Positions 31,594 to 44,329 of a stretch of 64,000 nt of DNA are shown one piece after another (the first letter of the stretch is position 1; the number at the start of each line of letters is the position of its first letter). The translations under genes were made by a program, and so were the position numbers. The DNA is from Tetracentron sinense (taxonomy: Eukaryota; Streptophyta; Magnoliopsida; Trochodendrales; Trochodendraceae): contig CM026562.1 in the NCBI GenBank assembly GCA_015143295.1, positions 1,674,001-1,738,000 of the forward strand. Direction: 5' to 3'. Below the pieces are notes generated by a model that saw nothing but the letters and a program-made list of their open reading frames with translations, was not told where the DNA came from and ran no database searches.

Positions 31594-34137
31594 CCATTTG
31601 TTGGTTGTTCCATTGCATGCTTGTAAAATCACAACTACGCATTCTGATATGTCTATGTGGTTCTGCAATATATTTAAAATATTGTTAAATATTACGTAAA
31701 AATAAGCAACTATATATGATCATGGTAAATTAATAAAAATTGGTGAAAGCTTATAGTAATGTAGTGTAGAAGAAATTGATAGCGATAGTATGTCATAATT
31801 TCTAACCATTTGTCTTATGTTCTCTTGTGTTCGAAACCGATTGCCAAAATCCTGTATTTCTGAGGCAACCGTCTGTGACCAATGCAACTCATCAACCCTT
31901 AGTACTCCCGAGACATCATTTTTCTGCATCACATATGAAATATGCATAAGAATACAAAAATAGTACTATTAGATTACACAAGCATATTAAACTATCTTAA
32001 TCTACAAACTTACCTTCTTATTTTTTTTAATGTTTCTCTCTGATGAAGTTTGAAATCTATTTTTCTTTGGATGACCTAGCCACTTTGCTTTCAAAGGATC
32101 ATGCACTTTTCTACTTCCATTGATATTGAATTTTGCAGTAGTAGAAAACACATTTTTGTCAACATTTTCACATGCATTATCATTGTTATTATAAGCAACA
32201 CTACTTAGCTCCTGAAAATTCTTCAACAATTCTTGAATTTTTTCCAAAACAACCTTGTAGTTGGATTCAGATATCACCCCTTCATCCATAATTTGAAGTA
32301 CTTGTGGATATAAAACATTATAGCGTTGCACTGGGTTAATAGATTCCATACTCTTCGAGATTTTATTCAAAATATATTTGCATTTAAAGTCTTTTCTCCA
32401 TCGTGAAATAATATACTTAGATGGAATGTCATCCACGTGCTCATTGAGAACTAATAACGAGTGTTTGCACAAAAAACCTTTAAACTCAAACAAACGACAA
32501 ATTCAACGAACTTCCACTTCAGCTACATTAAAGAAAACTTCATAAATCTTAGGCTCCAACATCTTTCCATCCTTACTAAAAATGCGTTCTTTCCCTGCAA
32601 CCTTAACTCCTGTATTTGAACAACATTCCATACCATAAACCTCGTTTTGAAATTTTATGAACATCTCCCTTGTGTATACTTCAGCAATCTGTCTTTCAAA
32701 ACAACAACTTGTCTTCAACATAGGATTAGTGTAAAATGAATCAAAATCTGCTTGGGCTTCTTTCTCATATTTTTCATGCAGAACTAAATCATATTGGTCA
32801 AGAAACTCCTTCAACGCAGTCTTTGAATACACATAGCCATCAAAAAAGGAATTCATACTCTCGCTACGTTGAGTAGTAGACATTTCCAGCAAAAAAAATG
32901 TGTCCTTTAAAACCACAGGTACCCATTGTTGTCGAACTTCATATAACGTAGCTAGTGAGTCATTCATTACTCTCAATGCTAAATTGTTTGATCATATTTT
33001 CTCATGCAATTTCAAAATCATCAATTCTCAATGAGTCATAAATTGCTTTTTTCATTTTCTTCTTTATTTCTTTGTATTCTCATAGCCTTCCCAATTTATC
33101 TGAAATCTTTTTCATAATATGTCACAGACATAAATGATGACGGACTTTTGGAAATACTTCAGCAATTGCTTTTTGCATGGCCTTACATTGGTAAGTAATA
33201 ATGACACTTGGAAGGCAACCCGACATAGCAATTAGCCACGCTTTAAACATCCAAATAAAAGACTCGGTTGTTTCATCTGCAAGCAAGCCACAACCTAATA
33301 ATACAGATTGACCATGGTGGTTTACATCAACAAATGAAGCAAACGACATATCATATCTGTTTTTCAAGTATGTAGTGTCGAATGTGACTACGTCGCCAAA
33401 GTAACCATATGCATCCTAGACCTAACATTAGTCCAAAATATGTTCCTCAAATGTCCTTCCTTGTCAAGATCCATCAAATAGGAGAAGTTAGAATTCTTTT
33501 GTTGCATACGAGTAAAATAAATATGCATAGCTTCTGCATCTCCTTCCTCGAGCTTCAACTGCTTATAAACCTCAACATAATTTCTAACGTCTCTTTCCCC
33601 AAAAGACAAGTTCTCATGTCCACCCACATCTATAATAAGGCTTTGATATGACTTATTGAGTCGTATTCCTGAGTCACAATTCACTTCTAATTTTCTCTTA
33701 GTTTTTGAATCAACGCGCTTATGCGATTTGCATCGTCTTGCTTGTGAAGGGCCAACCACTTCCCACTTCTTAGATTTTGTTAATTTGATCCTCATGTGTG
33801 CCTCTCAACCAACTCTTTTTTGTGTTTTTCTAAATAAGACATTTTCTTTAGCTTCTCTAAAACCCTCTTTACAACATGTAAACAATGCATGATACTTTTC
33901 CTTGGTAATCCTGTAATTCCATGATGATTTTATTTTGGTGCCAAATCTTACATGCAGAGCATAGCAATTATAGAATTCTTTGGCATCCTCATAACTGCAA
34001 AATTTCATCCCCTTAACAGGTATTAACTCCATGCTTCTTTCAAGTATCCCTTGACCACTAACATATTTCTCACCCAATGGGCTTCTCACTAGGTGATTTT
34101 CTTCCATCTCGTCCTCAAACAATGGCTCACTAAACAA
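31594..34137 (-). pseudogene. FAR1/FHY3-related protein, pseudogene
   Basis: FAR1-family proteins are transcription factors domesticated from Mutator transposases. The FAR1 DNA-binding domain (about 34050-33650: GMKFCSYEDAKEFYNCYA, then KRKLEVNCDSGIRLN) is followed by the transposase-like region (about 33380-32500: VVTFDTTYLKNRYDM in the shifted frame, VFPKVRHHLCL, STTQRSESMNSFFDGY) and a SWIM zinc finger (CRLFEFKGFLCKH, about 32500). In-frame TGA stops occur after KRVG, after HHLCL, in GRL*EY, IA*EN, NE*LTS and VR*ICR. A frameshift lies near 33414. The expected ITDQ reads ITYQ. A donor at 32013 (AAG|GTAAGT) and acceptor at 31924 join to a further exon (NDVSGVLRVDELHWSQ), and another short exon with good sites lies at about 31594-31669. 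A possible last exon reaches about 31390. Confidence 0.85.
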
Positions 34138-35197
34138 CGAACAAAAGCTGATAATTTTGCTTTAGATGAACCAAATGCAAACATATAAGATCTTTAAGAA
34201 TCCAAACAAGTAAAATTAGTATTTAAAAAAAAATACCATTATAATGCTCCTCAAAATCCACTATAATGTTCCTTGAAAATAAAAAATAAAAACTATATAT
34301 CATGATTGTCATCGTAGAAAGTAATGAATTTTTCTGGGTTTTGGACATGCATTGCAATATAGAGCATGCCAATGCAAATCACAAACTTGGGTGTGTTTGG
34401 CAGTTCTACTAAAAAGTGTTTATTAACTTACTGGTCAAATTAAAATACTTATTTATTAATAAGTGTGTTTTGTAAAAACTAATATGATAAGTAAAAGTGA
34501 TTAGGACCTTAAAAAAAACAAAAACGTCTCTGTCCCCAAAGTTTTTTTCTATTGAAATTTTAACATTGTCCTTTCTCCTAATATGAGTCTTTACTCCATA
34601 TATTTTACTCCATTTTCCCTACCATTTTTTTTCCTTTAATTTTTGAAATTCTATGAATTTGGATTTCAGGAAATCATCCGTTTTGTGAATTTAAATCAAC
34701 AAATGTTTTGCCCTAGTTTCCTAGGATTTTGCCTACTGTAATAGACTTTTATGTGCCCTAATGTGAGTGAAACAATTGGCCTAGAGTTTCTCTATTACCA
34801 TAGGGAGCACGGGTGAACCAGACCTAAAGTGGTATCACTTTAGCTCTATATTTCCCATGGCCACTGCCAAGAAGCAGCCCACCTTGACGTATTCGGAAGA
34901 TGTAACCATCCGTGGAGGAGTTGTGAGGGCTGGAAGAAGAAAGGAAGATGCTTACCGATAGGAGCATACGACGGCCACATGAGGGAATAGACCATGGGGG
35001 TTTGAGAGAAGAACCCTTCTTCTATCAAGACTGTTTTTTGTACATTGTTAATGATGAAAACTGATGAGCTGCCACGTGGACAAGTGGCAACCAGGTCAGA
35101 CTCTGAGGATCCGCCATATATATTAGCCAGATGACATGATGATTGCATTGCATGCATATCATGTGCCACCTTGACATTTTGATTCAATATATACGAT
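34138..35197. other. Intergenic upstream of the FAR1-like pseudogene
   Basis: AT-rich, no gene seen. The part from 34800 to 35190 is less AT-rich but shows no recognisable frame. Confidence 0.4.
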
Positions 35198-35900
35198 TGT
35201 TGGGCTAAGAGGATTTCGTTTACAGATGCCGAATTCCCAGAGCAAACTTATTCTCAAGGAATATTGGCGGAGTGTGACTGCCTTATTCTCTATTAGGTAT
35301 TCGGCGGAGTGTGGCCGCAATGGAACTTAAGCGCTTCTACAGAGGTTTGATGAAGTTAGGTCCGATTTCAGATTTTTGGAGGCCACTGTTCGGGCGGAGC
35401 TGGCGCCACTCGAGCAGTTTTGAGACAAATTTTGGCAAAGGCCCTTGGAGCGATCCGCTCAGGCAGCGCTAGGCTCCACTCAAGCGGTGCAACACGGTTT
35501 TGAGCCCCTTTTTATGTTTATTAACTCCTATTTCAAGAGGGGTTCTTTCTAATTCTCTAGGATTCTTGTTTAGACCTATAAATACAGTTATGAGTTTAGG
35601 GGGTTTAAGCATCTAAGGCTTGAGAAAGGTTGAAGGGAGGATAGATAAAGATTGTTCTTAGGATTCATTGAGAAGGTGACTTGAGTGGGGTGTATAAGGG
35701 ACTCTAGGCTTGAGTTGAGATTAATCTGAGAGGATAGCAATATTGTAATGAGTTTCTCAAGGTTTCTTTGAATAAAGAAGAATCAATCAAATCTTGACTC
35801 GTGGACGTAGGCAGATTAGTGTTGAATCACAGATATCTCTTGTTTTTCCTTGTGTGTGTGCTTGTTTATCTTTTCCGTCGGGTCCATTATTTCCTCAACA
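35198..35900 (+). mobile_element. Copia-type LTR
   Basis: Starts TGTTGGGC and ends TTCCTCAACA, so the ends are TGTTG...CAACA inverted. A TATA box (TATAAATA) lies at 35577-35584. CGTGGACGTAGGCA near 35800 is a block seen in many copia LTRs of SIRE-like and related lineages. An array of short self-complementary G/C motifs (ACTCGAG, GGAGCGATCCGCTC) lies at about 35390-35490. There is no matching target duplication and no internal region next to it. Confidence 0.55.
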
Positions 35901-35968
35901 AGGTCTTCAGGGGGTCTATGAGTGAAGTGTGTGTGACAATTTTTTTTCGTAGGAATGGGAGTGTGCGT

Positions 35969-38443
35969 TGTAATAATCCAATATTAATTTTGAACTTTTT
36001 GGGCTTGTTTGGGCCTACTCACTCTTGTGGGGCCCAAAAAAAGAAAACCCTTAGTAGAGGCTTGGTTAGGCCAAACCCATACTCTTAAGTTTTTAGTGGT
36101 AGTTCAAATTTTAAAAGAATAGGGAAGTGATGAGAGATTAAATGTGAGTTCAAAGAATTGAGGGAGTGAAGAACTTTATGCATAAGATTTTTTTTTTGTT
36201 TTCATATTTTCTCTAAATCCCTAAACCTAAGAAATCATTCAAGTTGATGATTCAATAGCACGAGAAAGAAATCAAGAAGAGGGATAAGAAGATCATTGGA
36301 GACTCAAGAACAAAGACTTCAAGTGGTAAAAACGAGATAGAAATTTAACCTAAATCCTAGATCATGATGTGTATATGATTAAAATAAATAAGTAAATATT
36401 ATTTCACTGAAATTAATTAGTTTAAAATTCTTATTATTGTTAGAATTTGTCATAAAATTCTTCTAATTTTTTTTTAAAAGTGGTTCATACATTATTTTTG
36501 TGGATATTATTGATTTCTATAGAATATGTTAGAAACTGTGTACAATAGAGAGAAAAATGTGTAACTCTTTGTATATATAATTTTATACTTTGGCTAATTG
36601 GAAGCAAATATTAATTGATTAACATTACTTCTGTAATTTTTTTTAGATTTTTTCTTGATAATTTAATATTTTAATTAATCACGTATTTTGAGGGGTTATG
36701 TAGTAAACTACACTTATAGATTCTGTCAATGAAGTTTTAATTAATTTTTTATAAAGCTTTTCTTCGGCTAAAATCGTGAAATTTTATTGTAAATATATTA
36801 ACCTGTCTTATTTTTTTTTTAATTATTGTAAATGTAAAACAATTTAAAATTTTAAAAATTACTTTAAATTTTTAGAACTTGCAGTACTGTAATTCCATTA
36901 GATTAAATATTTTAGGTATGAATAGTTATCCTATAAATCCTTAAAAAATTTCTTCTAATAAATGTGTGAGTTACCTTTAAATTTTCTATGATTTTACTGC
37001 AATTGAATTTAAAATTAGTTTATAATAATTTTTGGACTCAGAATTATTTCTCAGCTTACTATTTTCAGCATCATTACTTAGGTATGAAATTATTTTATTT
37101 TATGTGAAAAATCATGAGTTTTGAAATATTTAATTGATATTTTTCTACAATTCTCATTGAGTCTATTTTTTGAAGAAATAATAATTAATACGTTTGGAGT
37201 GTTTATACTTGAGATTTGGAATATGTGTGTGTGTGTTAGCTTTAAAACTCCTATGTTTGACTGCAATTGGATTTAGAATTAGTTTATAATAATTCTTAGA
37301 CCCAAAACTATTTCTTAGTTTACTATTTTCAAAATCATTACTTAGGCCATAAATTATTTTATTTTAAGTAAAAAAATTACGAGTTTTGAAATATTTAATA
37401 TTTTTCTAACAAATCTCGTTGAGTCTATTTTTAAAGAAATAATAATTAATGTATTTGGAGTGTTTACACTAGAAATTTGAAAAAGAATAATGAGAATGGA
37501 TAGTTTTAAATTTTGTTTGAATACGTGTATATGGGTATGTCCTAGAGTCCTCTTGGGAAAAATCCCCTAAAGTAAGCAAGAATGGCTCGGTACCCTAGGG
37601 TGAAAGGCCCCAAACATTCTCGAGACTACCCTGGTGTGGGTATTATGTGAGTTAGGCCGAACTGTGAGAAAATCGAGTCACATTAATATACGAATTTGGA
37701 TGAAAGAAAGTCTTTGGTATATGTGTGAGTGATTGTTAAAATGATTTTGTTTATTCTCATATAAATTTTTGCATTGCATTATTTTGAAAGGAATGATTCT
37801 TTTATTTAACAAATTATCACTATATTGATATTCAGAAATACTAATCCTAGTCGCAGTCTTCCAAAGACGCAAGGTGGAGCAACAAGTGTCAAACCATCTC
37901 CCAGTTATAGGGTAGCAACACCATGTGTTGCACCCATTCTGCGTCTTTGGTAAAAAAAATTATTTGTCTGTCTAATGCTAGCATTCCTCTACGAAATTTG
38001 ATGTGGGTTGATTTTTTCTTAGGCTAGTAAAGCTCACTATTAATTTATATTTCAGATTGAGCTACTTGACGTGGTGAGAAGTTGGACTAAAGATAGAAAA
38101 TGTATTAATTTTTTTAATTGTTATGTTGAATAGGATTAATGATTGTAAGACTTAATATGACCTTATGAGCCTTTCATATTGGTAATACCATTTTATTGGC
38201 TTTTCTAGGAAGGTAACGTGATTATGATTGTTATTGTTACACATCATATTTTAAATTGGTTAATATGATTTGCAACTTATGATAACAAAATGTGTAATTT
38301 TGATTAATGAATGAGTTGTGAATATTAATTTTAATAAATAATTTAATTGATTTTTATTATAATTCTTTGAGTTCTCAAGCAATGGGCGATCTATGGGTTA
38401 TGGGTCAGGTCATATGCCTTTTTTCAGAACTCGGGGTGTTACA
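35969..38443 (+). mobile_element. Solo gypsy-type LTR
   Basis: The 2475-bp segment starts TGTAATAATCC and ends GGGGTGTTACA, with TGTAA/TTACA inverted ends. The flanks are TGCGT (35964-35968) and TGCAT (38444-38448), a 5-bp target duplication with one CpG-to-CpA change. The sequence on both sides is two pieces of one tandem repeat unit, so the junctions can be checked against the next unit, which reads GTGCGTTCCCCC. There is no primer site, polypurine tract or coding inside, so this is a solo LTR left by LTR-LTR recombination. An internal duplication with a 264-bp period is present. Confidence 0.8.
36991..37480 (+). repeat. 264-bp internal tandem duplication of the solo LTR
   Basis: GCAATTGAATTTAAAATTAG at 36999 and GCAATTGGATTTAGAATTAG at 37263 begin two similar units that continue through TTTTGAAATATTTAAT and GAGTCTATTTTT, GAAATAATAATTAAT. 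Confidence 0.8.
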
Positions 38444-38610
38444 TGCATTTCCCCATATCCTATTCTGATGGCATTGCTTACCCCAAACTAAACTAAGCGC
38501 TTCGTCAGGGGGTCTATGAGTAGAGTCTAGTCACCATTTCCCCCAAAGGAATAAGAGAGTGCGTTCCCCCATGTTCTATCTTGGTGACATTGCTTATCCC
38601 AAGCTAATGG

Positions 38611-40588
38611 TGTCACGCCCCAAAACCATATACACAATATACCTCATATTTGTATAGGTTCAAAGGCGTGAACGTGGGACGTATCCCAAAAGTTAATGAA
38701 ATTCATCATAATTAAAAATCATTTAGATGTATAAACGAGCATTTATAAGTTTAAAAAAAATTAAAAGTGTATCTTTAAGTTCTTGTCAAGTTCTTACCAC
38801 AACCCCTCAACTCACAAAACGACAAAAAGGGAAATGTTCTCCTAGCTACTCAACTTTCTAAGTCCCTAGTGTCTTTCAAATATCTCCTGAAAATATCAAC
38901 ATAGTAAGAGTGAGCAATAAGCCCAGCAAGATAAGCACATACAACACGCGCAACACATGCATTAACAAGTCATAATCATATTTTACTTAATATGCAATTA
39001 ATGACAACTTAAGTGAATTCGTTCTCTTCATTGTGAATTATTTGGTCCACATCCGGCGGCCTCTAGCAACGCCTTTAAGATCACACATTTGTCCTCTACG
39101 GCGGCCCTTGGCAACGCCTCACGACACGATTCAAGATCACACACATGTTCCTCTATTGATGGCCTCTAGCAACACCTCAGAGATATCGATGGGATTACAC
39201 AAATGTTCCTCTATTGGTGACCTTCGACAACTCCTCACGGATACCGATGGAATCGTACGCCGTTCACTCAAGGTCAAGTCATCTCTTATTTAAACAGTAA
39301 TTATTGTGTTATATTTTCCCCGCTACGGCATTCCATTCCGCTTATAGCAAAGCCGATCTAACAACACATTGTTATCCAAGGTAAGTTAGTTATATCCCCC
39401 CGTTACAGTACTACAACGTCCCATATCACTATAGTAAGGTGGATCTAACTAAACAAGGTAAGGTCAAAAGTATTTAAATAGTTTATACAAGTATGCAAAG
39501 CAGTTAATCATCATATCAGATATGGCAAGACATTAAAGGCAATTATAGGAATATAATTACAATGAACAAGCATTTCAATGTTATAAATATGAGAAGACTT
39601 CTTTATACTAGAGGGGATCCTAAACATGGTTGATTTCTAAGTTCTGGTTTGAAAGGAAAAATCATTCAAAACTACACAGTCCGATCAATCGGTGATACAC
39701 CTTCGATCGATCGGAAGCCCACAGAACATTCTAATTGATCGGTGGATCAGAAGTCAACATACTTCCTATCACATTTTCCTGTAACCTTCTGATTGACCGG
39801 TGAAACCCTCCGATCGATCGGACCTTCTTGTAGCATTTCGATCGATCAGTGGAACACCTCCAATCGATTAGATTTCGACACTTCCAAATTCCCAGAATTC
39901 TTGTACATTCTGATTGATCGATGTAACAACTTCGATTGATTGGTAGTCGCAAAACTTGTGTAAAAACCCAGATTCGTACCTCAAATTCCCCCAATCTATT
40001 CTAACTTCAACTTAGATCATTTATAAGCATTTATTAACTAAATATAACAATAAAAACTATACAACTATGAATTTAATACTCAGAGGGGTGTTTACTTGCC
40101 TCAACCCTTGAGATTTAGGGTTACAAGAAGAGTAAAATCCCCAAAAATGGGTATGCTTCAAGAGATTGACCCTCCCTTGGTGAGAAATCCGATCTTTGAG
40201 CTTTGAATCTAACCCTCCAAGCTTTGCTCCAAGCTCCCAAATCCTAGCCTCCTCTTCTCCCTTCTTCCAAAGCTTTCTCTCTTAGATTAGGTTTTTAAAG
40301 AATAATCTATTAGGTCATCCTTAGGTATTTATACTAAAGCCCTAATTTGATCTTTTATCCAAATACCCTTACTAATTATGTTTGGTTACAAACCTAAGTT
40401 AAACCCTTCTAGTATATTATACTCTTTTAATTATTCTACACTAGATTAAACAATTTTTAATAACAAAACATTTCACGGAGATATTTACTAAAATACCCCT
40501 AGGCTAGGAAATTATCAAAATACCCTTATTAACTAAATTCTGAAATTTAGAATCGCCAAAAATTGGTGCCGGGGGGGGGGGGGGTGTT
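38611..40588 (-). mobile_element. Gypsy-type LTR with decayed ends, minus strand
   Basis: Read on the minus strand, the segment starts near AACACCCCCC (expected TGTAACACCCC) and ends TTGGGGCGTGACA, the usual pair of ends for many plant gypsy LTRs. CCAT flanks both sides, which may be part of a target duplication. A TATA-like GTATAAAG lies at 39601-39608 (minus strand), and an array of GATCGATCGG-like motifs at 39679-39950 lies just upstream of it. The poly-G at 40568-40585 is at the very start. No internal region adjoins. Confidence 0.6.
39050..39262. repeat. Four degenerate 55-60 bp tandem units
   Basis: GGCGGCCTCTAGCAACGCCT, GGCGGCCCTTGGCAACGCCT, GATGGCCTCTAGCAACACCT and GGTGACCTTCGACAACTCCT each lead into an ACACA-T-TGTTCCTCTA spacer, inside the LTR. 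Confidence 0.75.
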
Positions 40589-41879
40589 ATGGAACGTCTT
40601 CAAATCCCTGTTATTCCTATGAGTTGTGGGTGAAACGTGGTCCCACTTCTCATTTCTTCTAATAACATGTATTAGAGTACCTAGGACGGATGAAGATTCC
40701 TACACGACAGACGGTTGATTCTCGCCCAAGAAGAGGGGTATTCGTCCCACACCTGCCATTCTCTTTCACGGACAAGCAACTAGCAGATGTATGACCCATC
40801 TCGTAGTTTATACATTTTGTTCACTTTCATGCAGGTTGAAGGAATTTATGACATCTTAAGGATTCTCACTTGAATGACTTTGAGAAGCCACCATGCAATT
40901 GATTATTTTCCAAGATCCATCGGCGGATTATTTTCGCCCAAGGGAAGTATCTATAAGGCGTATGACCCACCTTATAGATATTCAACCTTATTCTCGTGGG
41001 GTGTTCTAGAACTTGTGGTTTGGAGGACACTAGGGAATGTGTTAAGATATGTGGGGCCATGGTACGCAAATTATGAACTTATCAATTAAAACCCACCTTA
41101 TAGATATTCAACCTATGGTCTACGTTTGGGGTAGATGATGCTTAGGTCGGACCTAGTCATGACGTCCTAAGGTAGTTATAACTGATTTGCTGAGTTGTTA
41201 AGATCGTGTTAGATCGAATCCCAATAGAAAGAGATGATATGTTACACCTCTAACTGAAATGGATCTACTATAGAAAATCCTATAAATGAAGGTCTGACCC
41301 TATTGATGAGCTCATTACGTATTTTTAGAGCAAGTACAAAAATTTCAGCATTTTCTGGTTCTCTTTGTAACATCGTTCTTCCTGAAAGATAATAGTTCCC
41401 CTCTCTTCCTCTCAACCATAATTCTGCTCATCCTCTTTATTTTTCTATTTTATTTTCCTTTCATCATTTCTTTTCATGAAACCTAGACTAATACGACCAT
41501 GATATCTGGTTTAGATTGCAAACTTCATCTAGATCCCCATTCCAGATCATTCTTCTCATATTTTAGTTCGAACTTTGTACATATAATATCATGTTCTTTT
41601 GCTAGGCCACCATACATATTTCGTTATGCAACACTACTTGTCTCATAGGTATAAACTTCAACAGATAAAGTTTGGAGAGTTCCAAGGACATTTTGGCACA
41701 TTATTGGAGAATATCATAGTTATTTTTGCCTAATATAGATTATAAAGTGCAAAATCCTATTTCTCAAAACGAGCAATTTTTAGCTTCCCCCTTCTTTGTT
41801 TTTTCTTTCTTTCTTTCTTCCTCAAGCAAGAGTTTTGAACATATATACTTGAACACTATATACGAATCACAGCAAGGAG
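40589..41879. other. Intergenic, no gene recognised
   Basis: Moderately AT-rich. ACCCACCTTATAGATATTCAACC occurs twice (about 40967 and 41092), 125 bp apart. No domain-bearing frame. Confidence 0.4.
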
Positions 41880-42520
41880 AACACTGGATGGCAACATTTA
41901 TAATGAAGAAGCTCTTGAATAGCATATGAACGTAACTTGGATGTCAAGAATGATGTTTTTAATCCTGGTCGTTCCCCTCATCATCGACATGGGTTGAGTG
42001 TAGAATATGGACAAACTCGATATGTATTAGCCTCCTTTTTAGGGTTAGCCTAATACATTTGTACTTGTAAAATTTTGCATAGGAAAATGTAATGTTTGCA
42101 CAAGAAAGTTATGGAAAGAAATATTTTTGATGAATGAATATAATAATTACCTATATTTAATATGAACATCATATCTCAATCACCCAAAGAAGACCATGGT
42201 TACAACATCAATAACAAAGAAACTCTTAAAAATCATTGGAAAGCAGCTTGATTGCATGAATGTTGTTTTTGAATTTGGCCGTTCCACATTGAGGTGGGTC
42301 GAGAGTAGAATATAAACAAACTTGAGATATAGCAAGCCATTTTTCTGCAAGGTTAGCCTAATACATTTGTAGTTAGAAGAAGTTCGTATAAAAATGAAAT
42401 GTGTACTACAACAAGTTATGGAAAGAAATATTTTTGATGAATAAATATAGTGATTAAATCTCATATTCCCAAAAAAGTTATGAAATGGAATATTTTTTAT
42501 GAATGAATATAATATTTTCT
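41880..42520. repeat. About 307-bp tandem duplication plus a partial third copy
   Basis: GTTATGGAAAGAAATATTTT starts at 42108 and again at 42415, preceded in both by GGTTAGCCTAATACATTTGTA and GTAGAATAT.AACAAAC. A third partial copy (GTTATGAAATGGAATATTTT) starts near 42477. Confidence 0.75.
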
Positions 42521-42819
42521 TATGGTTAATAAATTGTTATTTGACCATGATTGTCAATTATAGGTGAATGCTAGCCTTAGACGTTGTCTTAGATGTTAGC
42601 TAAGGATCACTCGTGTATTGCTTTTTCCTGTTACTTTTCTAGTAGGTAAAATGAAAGTGAAGGGATAGGTTCATAATCAATGGTAATGGTAAAGTCGTTG
42701 CTTTAATCAACCGTAAAATCAACAAAAAAAAAAAAGAATAAGTAATGCACGTGTCACCTTAATTAGCGTCTAAGGCTAGCAATTCCCTTAATTACAAGAG
42801 ACCTAATATGATGCAGGCC

Positions 42820-42960
42820 GTTTGCAGGTGTTTAATCCCACGTCACATCAAGCGTGTGTTAGGAACTCCTAGCGCTCTTATATAGTGGGGGTACCTCATC
42901 CCAATAGGCTAGTCTTTTGAGAGTGAGCCTCACTGCATCAGTGATATCAGAGCCAACCCA
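42820..42960 (+). mobile_element. Possible copia LTR end with primer site
   Basis: CTTATATAG resembles a TATA box, CACTGCATCA could be an LTR end, and GATATCAGAGCCAACC follows, close to the TGGTATCAGAGCCAA primer site of copia elements. No coding part remains. Confidence 0.35.
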
Positions 42961-44329
42961 TGGGCATTGCCCCGTAGACTTTGGGACCCCGTAATTCTAG
43001 GTTATGTCGTACACCTCTCGCGAGACACGAGATGGGTAAAACACTTGTCAGTGATACCTTCAACATGTTAAATTTTTTTTTTTCAAAGATGAAATTCTGA
43101 CCTCAACGGGTTCTAAAAATAACAAAAACAAAGTAACGATCCATGTCACAACTACATTGAGACTAGAAAGTTGCAACTGGGTTAGCATATCTCTGCCCAC
43201 AATTGGTTATTCTGCTTCACTGTCATGCCTACTTGTGCACAAAGGACCCCCTTTTTGAAGTACGTTGAAGTACATCTTTTTCCCTTTTCCTTTTTGTACC
43301 ATGGGATTAATGCATAACTTAAATAGTAATTTTTTCTTTGAATCAGTCTATTAATACCCCTAAGTATGCTCATACTCCATATTACTGTCTCAAATCCTAA
43401 CCATTTATTTCAAATAATTAAGGTAAAGATTAAAATAAAAAGCATGACATGACCGACGTGGCTTTTTTTTAAGTATGCCACTTGGTATTAACCCTGACAC
43501 TTATTAGTAGTTAGCACTGTTAGGATTTGAGAGTATTACAGAGACTTGAATTATTTATTTATTTTTAACAATAGTGATTTAATTTACGATTTTGTTAGGC
43601 CTAATCGTAAATCTTCCAAAGACACAATTGGGTGGGTACAACTGTCAAAGATATTTGGAATTTTTTTTTTAAAACTCTTAAAATATGAAACATCTCCACA
43701 TGTTAGGCCATTCTTGCGTCTATGGAAAGTTTGGAGTAAATGGGATTGGGCAAAAGGTTTACTCTTGTGAGCATAAGAGCAGTGGACAAAAAAAGTCACC
43801 TCATTATAAATCATTTTTTTTCTCAACAATTTTTTGACTTCTTCTCATTTAAATCTTTTTTTGGTCCAATGATCTTGTGCTCACAAGAGGGATATTCTTA
43901 CCTTTTGCCATGGAATTGCTAGCACTCTTATTTATTTATTTATTTATTTATTTATTAGTTAGATTGTATGAACCGAATACCAACAGGGGTATACGCCTAG
44001 AACTTTAGCACTCGTGAAAGGAGCACCGAGCATGTATTGTGGATGGCCTGTGGTCTTGTCTTTTTCCAAGAAACCAAATACAGTCTGCGATTTCTCCACA
44101 AATCTCCAGAAAAGAAAAGTAAAAGCTGTCTCCTCAAAACCATGTTTGATCATCTTTAGAGGCTGAAAATATATTATAATAAGTAAATCCCAATTCAAAA
44201 TTATGTTTTTTTTAATCTTACTTATGCCAAGAAAAACTGTTCTAATTTCTAAATGCAGTGCAAAAATTCTCTGTAAACTGTAGTTAGTGGGAGAAAACCA
44301 GGATGGAATCTCGTTAGCCTCAAAAAGGT
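42961..44329. other. Region upstream of the receptor-like kinase
   Basis: No gene seen. A (TTTA)n microsatellite lies at about 43928-43958. The promoter and leader of the kinase gene should be in the last few hundred bases, but no clear TATA box stands out. Confidence 0.4.

Larger units (their letters stand above)
35901..38608. repeat. About 120-bp tandem repeat split by the solo LTR
   Basis: TTCAGGGGGTCTATGAGT (about 35907) and CGTCAGGGGGTCTATGAGTA (38503) start matching units that continue to GAGTGTGCGT and GAGAGTGCGT. TGGCATTGCTTACCCCAAAC (38469) and TGACATTGCTTATCCCAAGC (38585) mark the second half. The first unit is interrupted by the LTR; the second is intact. Confidence 0.75.
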
